64,000 nt of DNA from contig CAWKIA010000024.1 of NCBI GenBank assembly GCA_963849635.1, forward strand, positions 372,001-436,000, given 5' to 3'. The translations under genes and the position numbers were made by a program. This document shows positions 46,575 to 56,058 of this stretch, one piece after another. Origin of the DNA: CAVRUD01 sp963849635 (GTDB lineage Bacteria > Chloroflexota > Chloroflexia > Thermomicrobiales > UBA6265). The notes beneath the pieces are model-generated. The model made no database searches. It had not been told where the DNA came from and saw only the letters and a list, made by a program, of their open reading frames with translations. The number at the start of each line of letters is the position of its first letter. Positions within the stretch are counted from its first letter, which is position 1.

Positions 46575-47607
46575 TTAGAAGGCGATGGTCCAGCCTTCGC
46601 GGGCCGCCTGCTGCCGGGTGTAAGAGACGCCATGCACTTTCAGGCCGGGCGGATCGAGCAAGGTGATGATGCCGCCCTGGTTGCCGAGTTGGACCGGTGA
46701 TGTCACACGCACGACCAGCGTCGCGCCGGCCGCGATCGTGCCGGAGAGACCCTGCTTGTTCTTGTTCCGGTCCGCGATGGTCCAGCCGGTCAGATCGATC
46801 GGGGAGGCTGAGGTATTGAGCAGGGTGACAGTCTCGGGCTCAGGCGCCGGGCCAGATGGGTTGACCAACGCCGCCACGATGCGGACAACGAGGTCCGGCT
46901 CGCTTCGGCCCGATCCCGCCGACCCCCGGGCGAACCGGCCCGGTGGGCGTTGCTGGCTCGATCCGAGTACCGGTACCTTCCTGGGTGTGCCAGGTCTGCG
47001 ACTGGAACTTGAGGAAGACGCCGACCCAGCGCTGCTCGCCGGGGAAGTGCAGGAGCAGGGCGCCATCCTGCCAGACCCCATCTTGCGATGCGAAGTCGGG
47101 GTGATTGCCCTGGTTCATATGGATGTCGTGGATCCCGTTGCCGGGGAGGAAGCCGAAGATCTTGTCCTTCTTGCCGTCCTCCGGCCCCCAGCGCTCGCCG
47201 AAGGCATAGACGAGCGCGTCTTCATCAGCCATCGCCGCCTGGACGTGCTTGTCCAACTCCTCGTTCAGGTCGTTGTTGAGCCCGGGAATATCGAAGGCGA
47301 GGGGGCGCATGCGCGTGCGGTCGAAAAGATTGCCGCGGATGAAATCCAGCGCTACGCCACCGGGCTGGTTGTCGAGGAGGGTGAAGCCGGGGGCAAGGTC
47401 CGGCAGGAGAGCGGTGACAGGGTGCACGAAGGCGGGATCGACAAGGTACTCCAAATCGGAGGGGGCGAGTTGCGATTTCACATTGACGGCGATGCGGTAG
47501 TCGGTGTCGTCGTCGATGAGGTGGACCTGATAGTGGGGGTTGTTCGCGTGGGCCAATCGCCGCTGGATGGCCCGCCCTTTGAGGACGCCGTACCTATTGA
47601 GCGGCAT
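46575..47607 (-). CDS. DUF2278 (YukJ-like) protein with C-terminal lamin-tail domain (one frame change)
   Basis: About 344 residues. The N-terminal part is PLNRYGVLKGRAIQRRLAHA, HYQVHLIDDDTDYRIAVNVK, FIRGNLFDRTRMRPLAFDIP, DKIFGFLPGNGIHDIHMNQG and WQDGALLLHFPGEQRWVGVF, all DUF2278. The C-terminal ~100 residues are a lamin-tail (LTD) beta-domain: VRIVAALVNPSGPAPEPETV, TLLNTSASPIDLTGWTIADR and GGIITLLDPPGLKVHGVSYT. Removing one base from the C5 run at 46923-46927 (plus strand) joins the two parts. The start is the ATG at 47607, with GAAAGG upstream. It is first on a minus strand shared with the subtilase and MBL genes. Function unknown. Confidence 0.85.
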
Positions 47608-48096
47608 AGCACGAACCTTTCTCAAGCGCCTTCGCTTGACTCTGATGCCCGAGGATCGATCGCGGGCGGGTGCGCGACGTACGAAAACAGTGTGCGGCCG
47701 AGGACGTGGCTCCCTCGCTGTCGAGCCGCCGGGAAGAGTTTTCGCCGCTGCCTGGCGGCGAGTCGATCCGATGACCGCTTAGTGCGCTGGATGATGTCCA
47801 GCACTTTAACAGGGCGATCGACGATTAGATATTCGTAGATCTACGTATCTTCTGTGCGCGAAACGCTTAACAGACAGCAAGGGGAAATTGTTGTCTCTTG
47901 ATTAACACCGTTTGTTTCGACCTGGCGGGCAGGAACTTCGATACCTAGGACGCAGATCATCGACTGAGAGGTCGATGTGGCGTAGTGATGTATACGTTGG
48001 GGCAGGGCGAACAGATTCACCGCTGACACATGTCTGGCGTATGTCGCAGGGGCCGCCAGGTGTTTGGCGATTCATAGTAGGAGGAAGGGAATAGAC
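47608..48096. other. Divergent intergenic region
   Basis: No gene seen. It separates the minus-strand DUF2278-subtilase-MBL group from the plus-strand DHFR-like gene and must hold both promoters. An AT-rich patch (about 47820-47910) includes GATTAGATATTCGTAGATCT. AGGAGGAA precedes the GTG at 48097. Confidence 0.4.
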
Positions 48097-48645
48097 GTGG
48101 CGACCGTCTTCATCCACAAGGTCATGTCGTTGGACGGGTTCATCTCGAAGCCGGACGAGATGGACTATGCCTGGATGTTCGCGTACGGCTCCGGTGGTGA
48201 GATGCCCACCCGGATAATGGGCGAAGTTGGAGCGGTGATCCAGGGTAACAAGGCGTTTCGGGACGGCACGATGTCGGAAGAGACGCTTCCCTATGGCGGG
48301 CTGGATGCAGCGCAGTTCATCGTGACCCACGACGCCCGCGAGCCAGTCGTATTGGGCGGGCTGACGTTCAATTTCGTCACGGACGGTATTGAGCGAGCGG
48401 TGGAGCTGGCCAGAGAAGCGGCAGGGGAAAAGCGCGTTGCCTTGTTGGGTGCCAGCATCGCCCAGCAGTGCCTGAAGGCCGGACTCGTCGATGAGATCAT
48501 CATCCACCTGGTGCCGGTGATTCTGGGGGAAGGGATCAGCCTCTTCGACCATCTGGGCACCGAGATCGATCTGCGGCGGGAAGAGATCGACGCAACCGAC
48601 CAGGTCACCAGCCTGCGCTTTAGCGTTCTATCTCGAACTGGGTAA
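48097..48645 (+). CDS. Dihydrofolate reductase / RibD C-terminal-like protein (complete copy)
   Basis: A 182-residue protein of the RibD C-terminal/DHFR-like fold. It opens VFIHKVMSLDGFISKPDEMD, with later VLGGLTFNFVTDGIERAVEL, VALLGASIAQQCLKAGLVDE and IIIHLVPVILGEGISLFDHL, which are the NADPH-binding and C-terminal signature regions. Members reduce pteridine-like or other substrates, and many have no known role. The GTG start has AGGAGG upstream. A truncated relative is at 42561, so this is the intact member of a direct-repeat pair. Confidence 0.92.
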   Translation: MATVFIHKVMSLDGFISKPDEMDYAWMFAYGSGGEMPTRIMGEVGAVIQGNKAFRDGTMSEETLPYGGLDAAQFIVTHDAREPVVLGGLTFNFVTDGIERAVELAREAAGEKRVALLGASIAQQCLKAGLVDEIIIHLVPVILGEGISLFDHLGTEIDLRREEIDATDQVTSLRFSVLSRTG

Positions 48646-48757
48646 CGCCGCGGTGCCGATAGCCAAGATCCGAGATAAGCTGACGGCTGAGTGCTGAGGA
48701 CGTTCGTTCTCACGTCGCACGTCACACGCCACACACCTCACGCTATCGGGAGCCGCC

Positions 48758-49759
48758 GTGTACATCACCCTCCTCTTTGACGTCGAAGACTTCATCGATC
48801 CCGAGTCCGACAACGCCGCCCGGACCATCGCCGACCTCCTGACCGACGAGGGCGTCCGCGCCACCATGTGCATCGTCGGCGAACGCGCCCGCCAGTGGCG
48901 CGACCGGGGCCGCACCGACGTCATCGCCGCCCTGGGCCGCCACGACATCGGCTACCACACCAACCTCCATAGCATCCATCCGGTCATCGCCGAGTACAAC
49001 GAACACCTCGATTGGGAGGCCGGCATCGCGGAAACCCTTCGCCGCGAGGAGCCCGGCGTCCGCGCGGTGCGCGACGTCTTCGGCGTCACCCCTTCGTGCT
49101 GGGGCCATCCCGGCCGTTCCTGGGCGCCCCAGGCCGTCGCCGCCATGCCCCGCCTCGGCATCGCCGCCGAGGTCTACGCCTACACCCAGGTCCCCAACGG
49201 CGATGTCCACCGCTTCGCCGACGCCATCGCCTATCCGGACGGTCCCCAGGTCATCGATCGCTACCTCGCGGACACCCCACGGTGGCAAGAGGACCTCAGA
49301 CACACCGTCGTCGAGCTCGCGGACCGTCGCGACGCCGGTCACCAGTGGGCCCAGGTCTTCCTCGGCCACCCCACCCGCATCCTGCACGAGGAGTACTGGG
49401 ACGTCCCCAACTTCACCGCTGGCCGCAACCCCTCACCCGAAGAATGGGTGAAGGCCGCCCGCAAGTCCGACGCCGACCTCGCCACGGCCCTGCACAACCT
49501 CCGCCTCACCATCCGCGCCCTCAAGTCCCTGCCCAGCATCGAGATCCGCACCATCCGCGAGATGAACGCCCTCTTCAACGACGCCAAACTCGAACCCCTC
49601 ACCCCCGCCGAACAAGCCTTCGTCGCCCCCGAGATCGACCGCACCGTCGCCACCGTCGCCCGCTGGGGCATTCACCATCCCAACTTCGACACCACCAACC
49701 TGCAATCCCTCACCCGATCCCACCTCTCCTCCCTGGCCCGCCTTCGCCTCGATCGTTAG
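48758..49759 (+). CDS. Polysaccharide-deacetylase-like (NodB-fold) protein
   Basis: A 333-residue protein. It begins YITLLFDVEDFIDPESDNAA, in which the Asp pair resembles the NodB metal motif, then TIADLLTDEGVRATMCIVGE and DIGYHTNLHSIHP with His residues where NodB proteins carry H-x3-H. Later SCWGHPGRSWAPQAVAAMPR keeps the trp/gly pattern. The C-terminal half is longer than in typical NodB domains. A GTG start at 48758; the upstream spacer holds CACGTCGCACGTCACACGCC-like words. It converges with the GH116 gene (gap 45 bases). It probably acts on a sugar substrate, not confirmed. Confidence 0.8.
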   Translation: MYITLLFDVEDFIDPESDNAARTIADLLTDEGVRATMCIVGERARQWRDRGRTDVIAALGRHDIGYHTNLHSIHPVIAEYNEHLDWEAGIAETLRREEPGVRAVRDVFGVTPSCWGHPGRSWAPQAVAAMPRLGIAAEVYAYTQVPNGDVHRFADAIAYPDGPQVIDRYLADTPRWQEDLRHTVVELADRRDAGHQWAQVFLGHPTRILHEEYWDVPNFTAGRNPSPEEWVKAARKSDADLATALHNLRLTIRALKSLPSIEIRTIREMNALFNDAKLEPLTPAEQAFVAPEIDRTVATVARWGIHHPNFDTTNLQSLTRSHLSSLARLRLDR

Positions 49760-49804
49760 AGGAACCGGCCCCTCACCGCGCGGTTGCTCCCGGGGTCCGT
49801 TGCC

Positions 49805-52509
49805 TCAGGAGACGGCTGACTCCACAACCAGGCGATCGCCTGCCCGCAGAACCAGTGGCGCCGCGAACTCGATCCTGACCCCGTCTTCACCGAGGGTCGT
49901 GTTCGCAGCCACCGCGCTCTCGCCGCGCTTAGCCCGAACCTCGCCGCGATCTATCGCGCCCAGGGTCAACGAGCTCAGCCGCAGCTCACCATACGTGCAG
50001 GAGATCTCGGCTCGCATCCCGACGCCCTGCGATGTCTGGGCAAACGTTCCCCAGCCCGTCCCCAGGATGAACGGAGCCCGATACGTATCAGCCGAACGGT
50101 CCACGGGTGCAAACCGCAACGCCCCACTTGTCGCGTCGAAGCGGAACCCTGACAACGCCTCCAACACCGACCAGCCCGCCATCGCCCGGGCGTAGTGATC
50201 GCCGCACTCGATCTCGTTGTAGGGATTGCGGCGGCGCCCGTCGTAGCGCTGTCGCAGCGCCGCCACAATCGCCAGGCCCTCATCGACCATACCTTCGATG
50301 ATGCAGTGGGCCCCGACCTGGTACTCGATCCCAGTCCAGACTTCGTCGCAGTAGCGCACCGGCACGTCCGGCCGCCCACCTTGCGGCCAGGTGCAGACCA
50401 ACACCCCGCTGTCATCCCGGTCGGCAAAAACTCGATAGTCGTGATCGAACCCCGAAAAGCCCTCACGCACGTTGTGGCGCACGATCGAATTCAGGGTTGC
50501 CTTGACATGCTCCTCCGGCAGCACATGGCCGAGATCCAAGAGGTGCGCCCACCACTGTCCGAACAACTGGTCGGCAAGACACCCCGTCCCGAACTGGTCT
50601 TCCTGAGGCTCCGACTCGTCCAGGATCTGGATGTAGTACTCCCCGTTCCAAAGCAACTCGTCGTAATTCTTGGAGCCAGCGACGAACCGCTGCCGCAGCG
50701 TGGCAGCAAAGTCCGGTTCGCTCTGGAGCTTCGCCATCTCCTCGCCGGCCCGCAGCGCCGCCAGCCAGAGCGCCCCGATGTACATGTTTGGGCCGTAGAA
50801 GGCGATATCGTAGGTGTTTGGCTGCTCTCCTTGCAGCACGCCGTCGCCGTCCTCATCCCACTTTGCCAGGGTATAGGTGAGCAGCTTCTTTACCCGTGGC
50901 CAGAGGCGATCCAACCAGGCCGCATCGCCGCTAACGCGCACCTCGCGATAGGTCTTGAGGACGGTTCCCAGCATCCCATCCAGGGCCGGGTTGGTCGGTC
51001 CCCCGATCGGCTCGTCCCACATCTGTTTGAGATACAAGGGCGCAAGCGCGCGGTGAGGGACGTACCCCTCCGGCGCCTGGACCTGCTCTAAGTCCGTCTC
51101 CCGCATCGACTGCTCTAGGTTGGGGAAGAGTTTCGCCAGCGCCATCTCGTAGTTCCAGACGTGGGTGCAGTTCAGCGGGCAGGAGCCGCCGAAGGTCCCG
51201 TTCCACATCCCGGTCGAGGCGCCCAGCGACCCCTCGAAGCCGAAGAACTTGCCATCTTCGGTCCAGAACGTTGTTGGGCTGCGCATCAGGCTGCCCTGTG
51301 CCGCCAGCGTTTCCACCAGCCAGGCAGGCAGGGTGCTGTCCGCCAGGGTCTGCTCCCAGGTGCGCGAATCCGCCTCAAGCCGCTCCCGCTCGCGCAGCAT
51401 GTAGTCGGTGACGTCGACCGCGTCGCCGAACCGGGCCGCGTAGGCGTTGCCCAGCCAGAAGCGGCTCCGGCCGAAGGACCGGCCCTGGGCGAACTGGTCG
51501 AAGTTGAGGTAGCGGTTCGGGGAAGTACCAGGCCATCGCGAACGTGATCTGCGCCGTCGCCCCCGGCTTCAGCCAGAACGGCACCGCCAGCCCGCCGTTC
51601 CAGGTCGTCCCAACCGGGCTCGGCCCGACCGGGGTCACCGGCGCATTGCGGTGCGACCGCTCCTTCGAGAAATCCCGGCCAGCCAAGCCGCGATCCAGAT
51701 TGAACCCCTCCAGGAAGCGCAGAAATTGCTCCGGTGCCGCCCAGCGCTCGTAGGGCCGCGCATGCTCGGAAAATGCCGTCAGCACCATCTGCCCCGCCCC
51801 GGGATGATCGTCCGGCAGAGACGGGTTGTCCATCACGATCGAGGTCGAACCTGGCCGCTTCCTCAATCGGTTCGTATTGCCGCCGTAGAGCGGATTCTGG
51901 TTGCCGGTGATCGGCGTTAATCCGTCCCAACCGACCGCGTTCTGCAGCGATCGCCGCCAGGCAACCGTTGACCTCATACCTGCCCGAATTGCGCACGTTG
52001 AAGGTAAAGAGGATGGCAGGCAACCCGCTCGCCGCCGCGTCCAGAGGCACGAACGGCGAAAGCGCCTCCAACTCGACCTGGATCGGCAACTCGCCGTCCT
52101 CGTACCGCACCCGTGCAAACGGATACGCTCCCCGAAAGACCGTCCGATCTACCCCTTGTCCCACCTCGAGGAGCCGGAGTTGGTCCGCCGGAATCTCGTC
52201 GTCGGTCACCAGCGGCGTCGGGTCGGGCGATCGCTCCAGGACCTCCCGCGATTGCAGGATCCGGAGCAGGTTGGACGGCGGCTCCGTCGTTGTCGCCCGC
52301 AGGGCGAAAAAGCTGTCCGGAACGAAGCCGGCGTGGTTGATCTGGTTGACGATCTGCCACTGGCGCAGGCCACCGTCGCCCCCCAGCGCGATCTGCCCGG
52401 CCCCTAGCCCACCCAAGGGCATCGCCACATGCCGAATCGCGTCCCCGGCGTACTCGGGCCCGCCAACCGCGCTCTCCAACCCGGTCCGATCCATGACGCT
52501 GCCAACCAT
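49805..52509 (-). CDS. Glycoside hydrolase family 116-like (glucosylceramidase-type) enzyme (two frame changes)
   Basis: About 900 residues. The N-terminal domain has IRHVAMPLGGLGAGQIALGG. The catalytic domain has GGSCPLNCTHVWNYEMALAK, YDIAFYGPNMYIGALWLAAL, CDEVWTGIEYQVGAH and NPYNEIECGDHYARAMAGWS, all characteristic of GH116. No signal peptide, so it is intracellular. Three frames must be joined: near 51945 and at the G4 run 51519-51522 (one extra base), where the correction gives AWYFPNRYLNFDQFAQG. GGGAGG precedes the ATG at 52509. It is divergent from a CUT1 sugar transporter, so it probably hydrolyses the imported beta-glucoside or xyloside. Confidence 0.88.
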
Positions 52510-52599
52510 GGCACCCTCCCACAACCACACTAAGCTGACACCTGTCCGCCGACCACGATAGTCAAGCCCGTACGATTTCACAATACCTATCGTCATATT

Positions 52600-52609
52600 T
52601 TCATATGAA
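52600..52609. promoter_or_regulatory. Palindrome TTCATATGAA in the divergent promoter region
   Basis: A perfect 10-bp palindrome between the GH116 gene and the sugar-binding protein gene, inside the AT-rich part of the spacer. Candidate operator, perhaps for the LacI regulator at 56059, although LacI sites usually have a central CG. Confidence 0.3.
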
Positions 52610-52721
52610 TGTTTAGCTGAATGTGTTGACCCTCATTGTGCCAGGTGATACGCTGGCCTCCCCTCGGGACGGACAAGTCTGGCAACGTTGGCAGTCGGCT
52701 CTACACGTGGAGGTGGCATCC

Positions 52722-54068
52722 GTGGCAATGCGCCAATCCGGAGCGAACGGGCTGAACGAGAGCACCTTGACCCGCAGACGCCTGGTCCAATCGGCCGGCG
52801 GTGCCGGCCTCATGGCCGCCGTCGCCGGACCACGCGCCATCCGCGGCGTCGGGGCGCAAGGTGCGCCACCCGCGGCTGATGCGGAAGGCGATCTCAGCAC
52901 CTTCAACTACGGCGGCGAGCAAGAGCAGAAGATCTACTCTGACGCCATCGCCCGCTTCAACGCCCGCTATCCCAACGTCAACGTCAAGGACAACTTCACC
53001 CCAGTCGAAACCTGGAGCGACTACGCCAACAAACTCACCACGCAGATCGCCGGCGGCAATGCGCCGGACCTCATCCACGTCGCCATCGAAGGCTCCCGCC
53101 TCTTGATCTCAAAGAATCTGCTGGAGCCGCTCAATCCCTTTATCGACCTCGATCCCGACATCCAGACGCGCCTCAACGACCAAATGGCCCAGCCCCTCAA
53201 GGACGCCTTCACGGTCGATGGCCTGCTCTATCAGATCCCGGTCGAATGGAACAACATGGTCATCTACTACAACACCAAGATCTTCGCTGACGCCGGCCTC
53301 GAGCCGCCCGCCGCGGACTGGACCTGGGATACCTTCCTCGAGACCGCCAAGACCCTCACGACCGGTGAAGGTGGAGACAAGGTCTACGGCTTCGGCATTC
53401 CTAACTTCACCTTCGGCCTCATCCCCTGGCTCCTGACCAACGGCACATACCCCCTCACCGAGGACTGGACCCAATCGAACCTCAGCGACCCCAAGGTGCT
53501 GGAGGCCGTCACCTTCATCCACGATCTCATCCACGTCCACGGTGTCTCCCCCAGCGTCGAAGGCACCGACAACGACCAACTCTTCCCCGCCGGCAAGCTG
53601 GCGATGGGCGGCTGGGGCCGCTGGCCGCTGACCGGCTTCATCGCCGCCGGCTTCTCCGACTTCGATGTCCAGTACTGGCCGCGCCGCGCCGCCGCTACCA
53701 GCATCCACGGGATCGGCGGCTGGGGCATCAGCCCATCCAGCGATAACAAGGACCTGGCCTGGGAGCTCCTCCGCGACCTCACCAGCCTCGACACCAACAC
53801 CGCCCTGGCCAACGCCGGAGCCAGCATCCCGGCTTGGCGCTCCGCCGCCGAGACGCCGGAGTTTCTCGCCGCCCCCCCCAACGCGAAGATCTACTATGAG
53901 AGCCTCAACGACACGAAGCCCGTTCCCTCCCCCGCTAACTTCAACGAGTTCGAGTCCATCTTCATCCGTCACATGGGCGATATCCTCAGCGGTAGCACCT
54001 CCCCCGAAGATGGCCTCAAAGCCGCCGACGAAGAGCTGAAGTCGGCGATGGAGAAGCTGGCCGGCTAG
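52722..54068 (+). CDS. ABC sugar transporter substrate-binding protein (family 1, CUT1)
   Basis: A 448-residue extracellular binding protein. The signal is Tat-like: LTRRRLVQSAGGAGLMAAVA. The mature part has LSTFNYGGEQEQKIYSDAIA, RFNARYPNVNVKDNF, QIAGGNAPDLIHVAIEGSRL, the sugar-binding loop YQIPVEWNNMVIYYNTKIFA and AGKLAMGGWGRWPLTGF. This is family-1, MalE-like. The GTG at 52722 is preferred because GGAGG lies eight bases upstream; an ATG six bases later is possible. It is followed by a 31-bp hairpin and then two permeases and a LacI gene. Confidence 0.92.
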   Translation: MAMRQSGANGLNESTLTRRRLVQSAGGAGLMAAVAGPRAIRGVGAQGAPPAADAEGDLSTFNYGGEQEQKIYSDAIARFNARYPNVNVKDNFTPVETWSDYANKLTTQIAGGNAPDLIHVAIEGSRLLISKNLLEPLNPFIDLDPDIQTRLNDQMAQPLKDAFTVDGLLYQIPVEWNNMVIYYNTKIFADAGLEPPAADWTWDTFLETAKTLTTGEGGDKVYGFGIPNFTFGLIPWLLTNGTYPLTEDWTQSNLSDPKVLEAVTFIHDLIHVHGVSPSVEGTDNDQLFPAGKLAMGGWGRWPLTGFIAAGFSDFDVQYWPRRAAATSIHGIGGWGISPSSDNKDLAWELLRDLTSLDTNTALANAGASIPAWRSAAETPEFLAAPPNAKIYYESLNDTKPVPSPANFNEFESIFIRHMGDILSGSTSPEDGLKAADEELKSAMEKLAG

Positions 54069-54071
54069 CCG

Positions 54072-54154
54072 AGACGGGAAGGCGGGTAGACGGGTAGACG
54101 GGAAGAAAAAGCCGGTCGTTCTACCCGTCTACCCGTCTACCCGCCTTCCCGTCT
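54072..54154 (+). promoter_or_regulatory. 31-bp perfect inverted repeat between binding-protein and permease genes
   Basis: Arms at 54072-54102 and 54124-54154 match over all 31 bases and enclose a 21-nt loop. Each arm is built from the word GGGTAGAC repeated twice. It begins 4 bases past the stop and ends 16 bases before the permease start. It may stop or slow transcription or stabilise the binding-protein mRNA. Confidence 0.75.
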
Positions 54155-54170
54155 GCGAAAGGAGGCGCCT

Positions 54171-55106
54171 ATGTCGGCCACGCCTGTTTCGGCGCAGAGA
54201 AGAGGCTGGCTCTCCGGCGGCCCGCTGGCGAAGGAGAGCCGCCGCGAAGCGCTCGCGGGCTACCTCTTCATCCTCCCCACCTTCGTCGGCTACACGGCCT
54301 TCGTTGTCGGCCCCCTCCTGGCCGCCGTCGGCTACAGCTTCACCGAATACGATGGCCTCACCTCCGCCACGTACAACGGTGTCGACAATTACCAGCGCCT
54401 CTGGCACGACGACCGCCTCCACACCGTCTACAAGAACACCTTCACCTTCGCCATCTTTGCCGTCTTCCTCAACATCGCGCTTGGGCTGCTCCTTGCCGTC
54501 CTCATCAACCGGCACATGCCGCGCGCACTTCGCTATATCTTCCGGTCCGCCTTCTTCTTTCCCGTCCTGGTTGCCCACGTCTACATCGCCATCATTTGGC
54601 AGTTCCTCTACAACAAGGATCTGGGCATCATCAACTACTACCTTGGCGACCTCGGTATCGACCCCATTTTCTGGCTCGGACGGGACCGGGCGATGGCGTC
54701 CGTCATCATCATGGACGTCTGGAAGAACGCCGGCTTCGCGATGTTGATCTGCCTCGCTGGCCTCCAGAACATCCCCGAGGTCTACCATGAGGCCGCCGCC
54801 CTCGACGGCGCCACAGGCTGGCAGCGCTTCCGCCACATCACCTTCCCGCTGCTGACACCGACCCTCTTCTTCCTCGTCGTCATCTTTGCCATCGGCGCCC
54901 TCCAGGTTTTCGACTCGATCATCGTCCTCACCGAGGGCGGACCCGGCGACGCCACCCGCAGCATCGTCATGTACCTGCGCGAGACGGCCTTCGAATCCTT
55001 CGAGATGGGGTACGCCTCCGCCGTCGCCATGACCCTATTCGTCGTGATCATGGTCGTGACGTTAATCCAGTTCCGCTTCGCGCGACGCTGGGTCCACTAC
55101 GAATAG
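54171..55106 (+). CDS. ABC sugar transporter permease (MalF/UgpA type)
   Basis: A 311-residue permease with six membrane helices. It shows AGYLFILPTFVGYTAFVVGP near the N-terminus, the EAA loop with YHEAAALDGATGWQRFRHIT followed by FPLLTPTLFFLVV, FDSIIVLTEGGPGDATRSIV and the C-terminal MGYASAVAMTLFVV. These are the marks of a CUT1 first permease. The start at 54171 has AAAGGAGG upstream. It follows the hairpin and precedes the second permease by 10 bases. Confidence 0.95.
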   Translation: MSATPVSAQRRGWLSGGPLAKESRREALAGYLFILPTFVGYTAFVVGPLLAAVGYSFTEYDGLTSATYNGVDNYQRLWHDDRLHTVYKNTFTFAIFAVFLNIALGLLLAVLINRHMPRALRYIFRSAFFFPVLVAHVYIAIIWQFLYNKDLGIINYYLGDLGIDPIFWLGRDRAMASVIIMDVWKNAGFAMLICLAGLQNIPEVYHEAAALDGATGWQRFRHITFPLLTPTLFFLVVIFAIGALQVFDSIIVLTEGGPGDATRSIVMYLRETAFESFEMGYASAVAMTLFVVIMVVTLIQFRFARRWVHYE

Positions 55107-55116
55107 GGCGAGAGTC

Positions 55117-56016
55117 ATGAGCATCGCAACCCCAACCGAACGACATGCCGCGATCCCCACCGCCGGCCTCCGCAGGCTCGCCCGGCCGCGCAACCTCAAC
55201 CTCGTCGATCTCGCCGCTCTGGTCGCCCTCGGCGCCCTGGCGGTTCTGTTCGTCCTCCCCTTCATCTGGATGTTCGCCACCTCGCTGCGAGTTGCTAACG
55301 AGTCCTACGATCTCCCGCCGAAGTGGCTGCCGACCGACTGGCAGTGGGAGAACTACAAGGCCGTCTTCGACTCCAACGTCCCCGTCCTCCGCTTCGCCTA
55401 TAACAGCGCCAAGATCACCTTCGTCGTCGTCGTCGGCCAGCTTCTGACCTGCTCGCTCGCCGGCTTCGCCTTCGCCCGTCTCCGCTTCCCCTTCCGCAAC
55501 CTGCTCTTCATCCTGCTCCTCGCCTCGCTCATGGTTCCGAATCAGGTCACCGTCATCCCCCTCTTCATCCTCATGCGCAAGTGGGGCCTGATAGACAACC
55601 ACTTCTCGCTCATCCTGCCTGGGCTGACCAGCGCCTTCGGCGTCTTCCTCATGCGTCAATTCTTCCTGACCATGCCTCAGGACCTCCTCGACGCCGCCAA
55701 GGTCGACGGTGCCGGCCCCTGGACTATCTATCGCCAGATCGCCATCCCCCTGGCCGGGCCACCCCTCGCTGCCCTCGCCATCCTGAACATCAACACGACC
55801 TGGAACGCGTACTTCTACCCCTTAATCTTCCTCAACACCTGGGACAACATGACGCTCCCCCTCGGCATCACATCCCTACGTGGCTATATGGCCAGCGGCA
55901 ACGCCTCGGTCGTCATGGCCGCCGTCGCCCTGTCGATCTTCCCGATACTGCTACTCTTTCTGGTCGCCCAGCGTTGGATCATCGCGGGCATCACCCAGAC
56001 CGGACTGAAAGGCTAG
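55117..56016 (+). CDS. ABC sugar transporter permease (MalG/UgpE type)
   Basis: A 299-residue second CUT1 permease. Helix 1 lies at about 30-55 (VALGALAVLFVLPFIWMFAT). NQVTVIPLFILMRKWGLIDN, the EAA-like loop (LLDAAKVDGAGPWTIYRQIA) and LPLGITSLRGYMASG mark the family, and it ends at AQRWIIAGITQTGLKG. It pairs with the preceding permease. No ATPase gene follows; CUT1 systems of this kind usually share a general MsiK-like ATPase encoded elsewhere. The LacI gene starts 42 bases downstream. Confidence 0.95.
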   Translation: MSIATPTERHAAIPTAGLRRLARPRNLNLVDLAALVALGALAVLFVLPFIWMFATSLRVANESYDLPPKWLPTDWQWENYKAVFDSNVPVLRFAYNSAKITFVVVVGQLLTCSLAGFAFARLRFPFRNLLFILLLASLMVPNQVTVIPLFILMRKWGLIDNHFSLILPGLTSAFGVFLMRQFFLTMPQDLLDAAKVDGAGPWTIYRQIAIPLAGPPLAALAILNINTTWNAYFYPLIFLNTWDNMTLPLGITSLRGYMASGNASVVMAAVALSIFPILLLFLVAQRWIIAGITQTGLKG

Positions 56017-56058
56017 CGGGACCATGAGCCCCATAATCCGAGTATTCCGTGGACGGCG

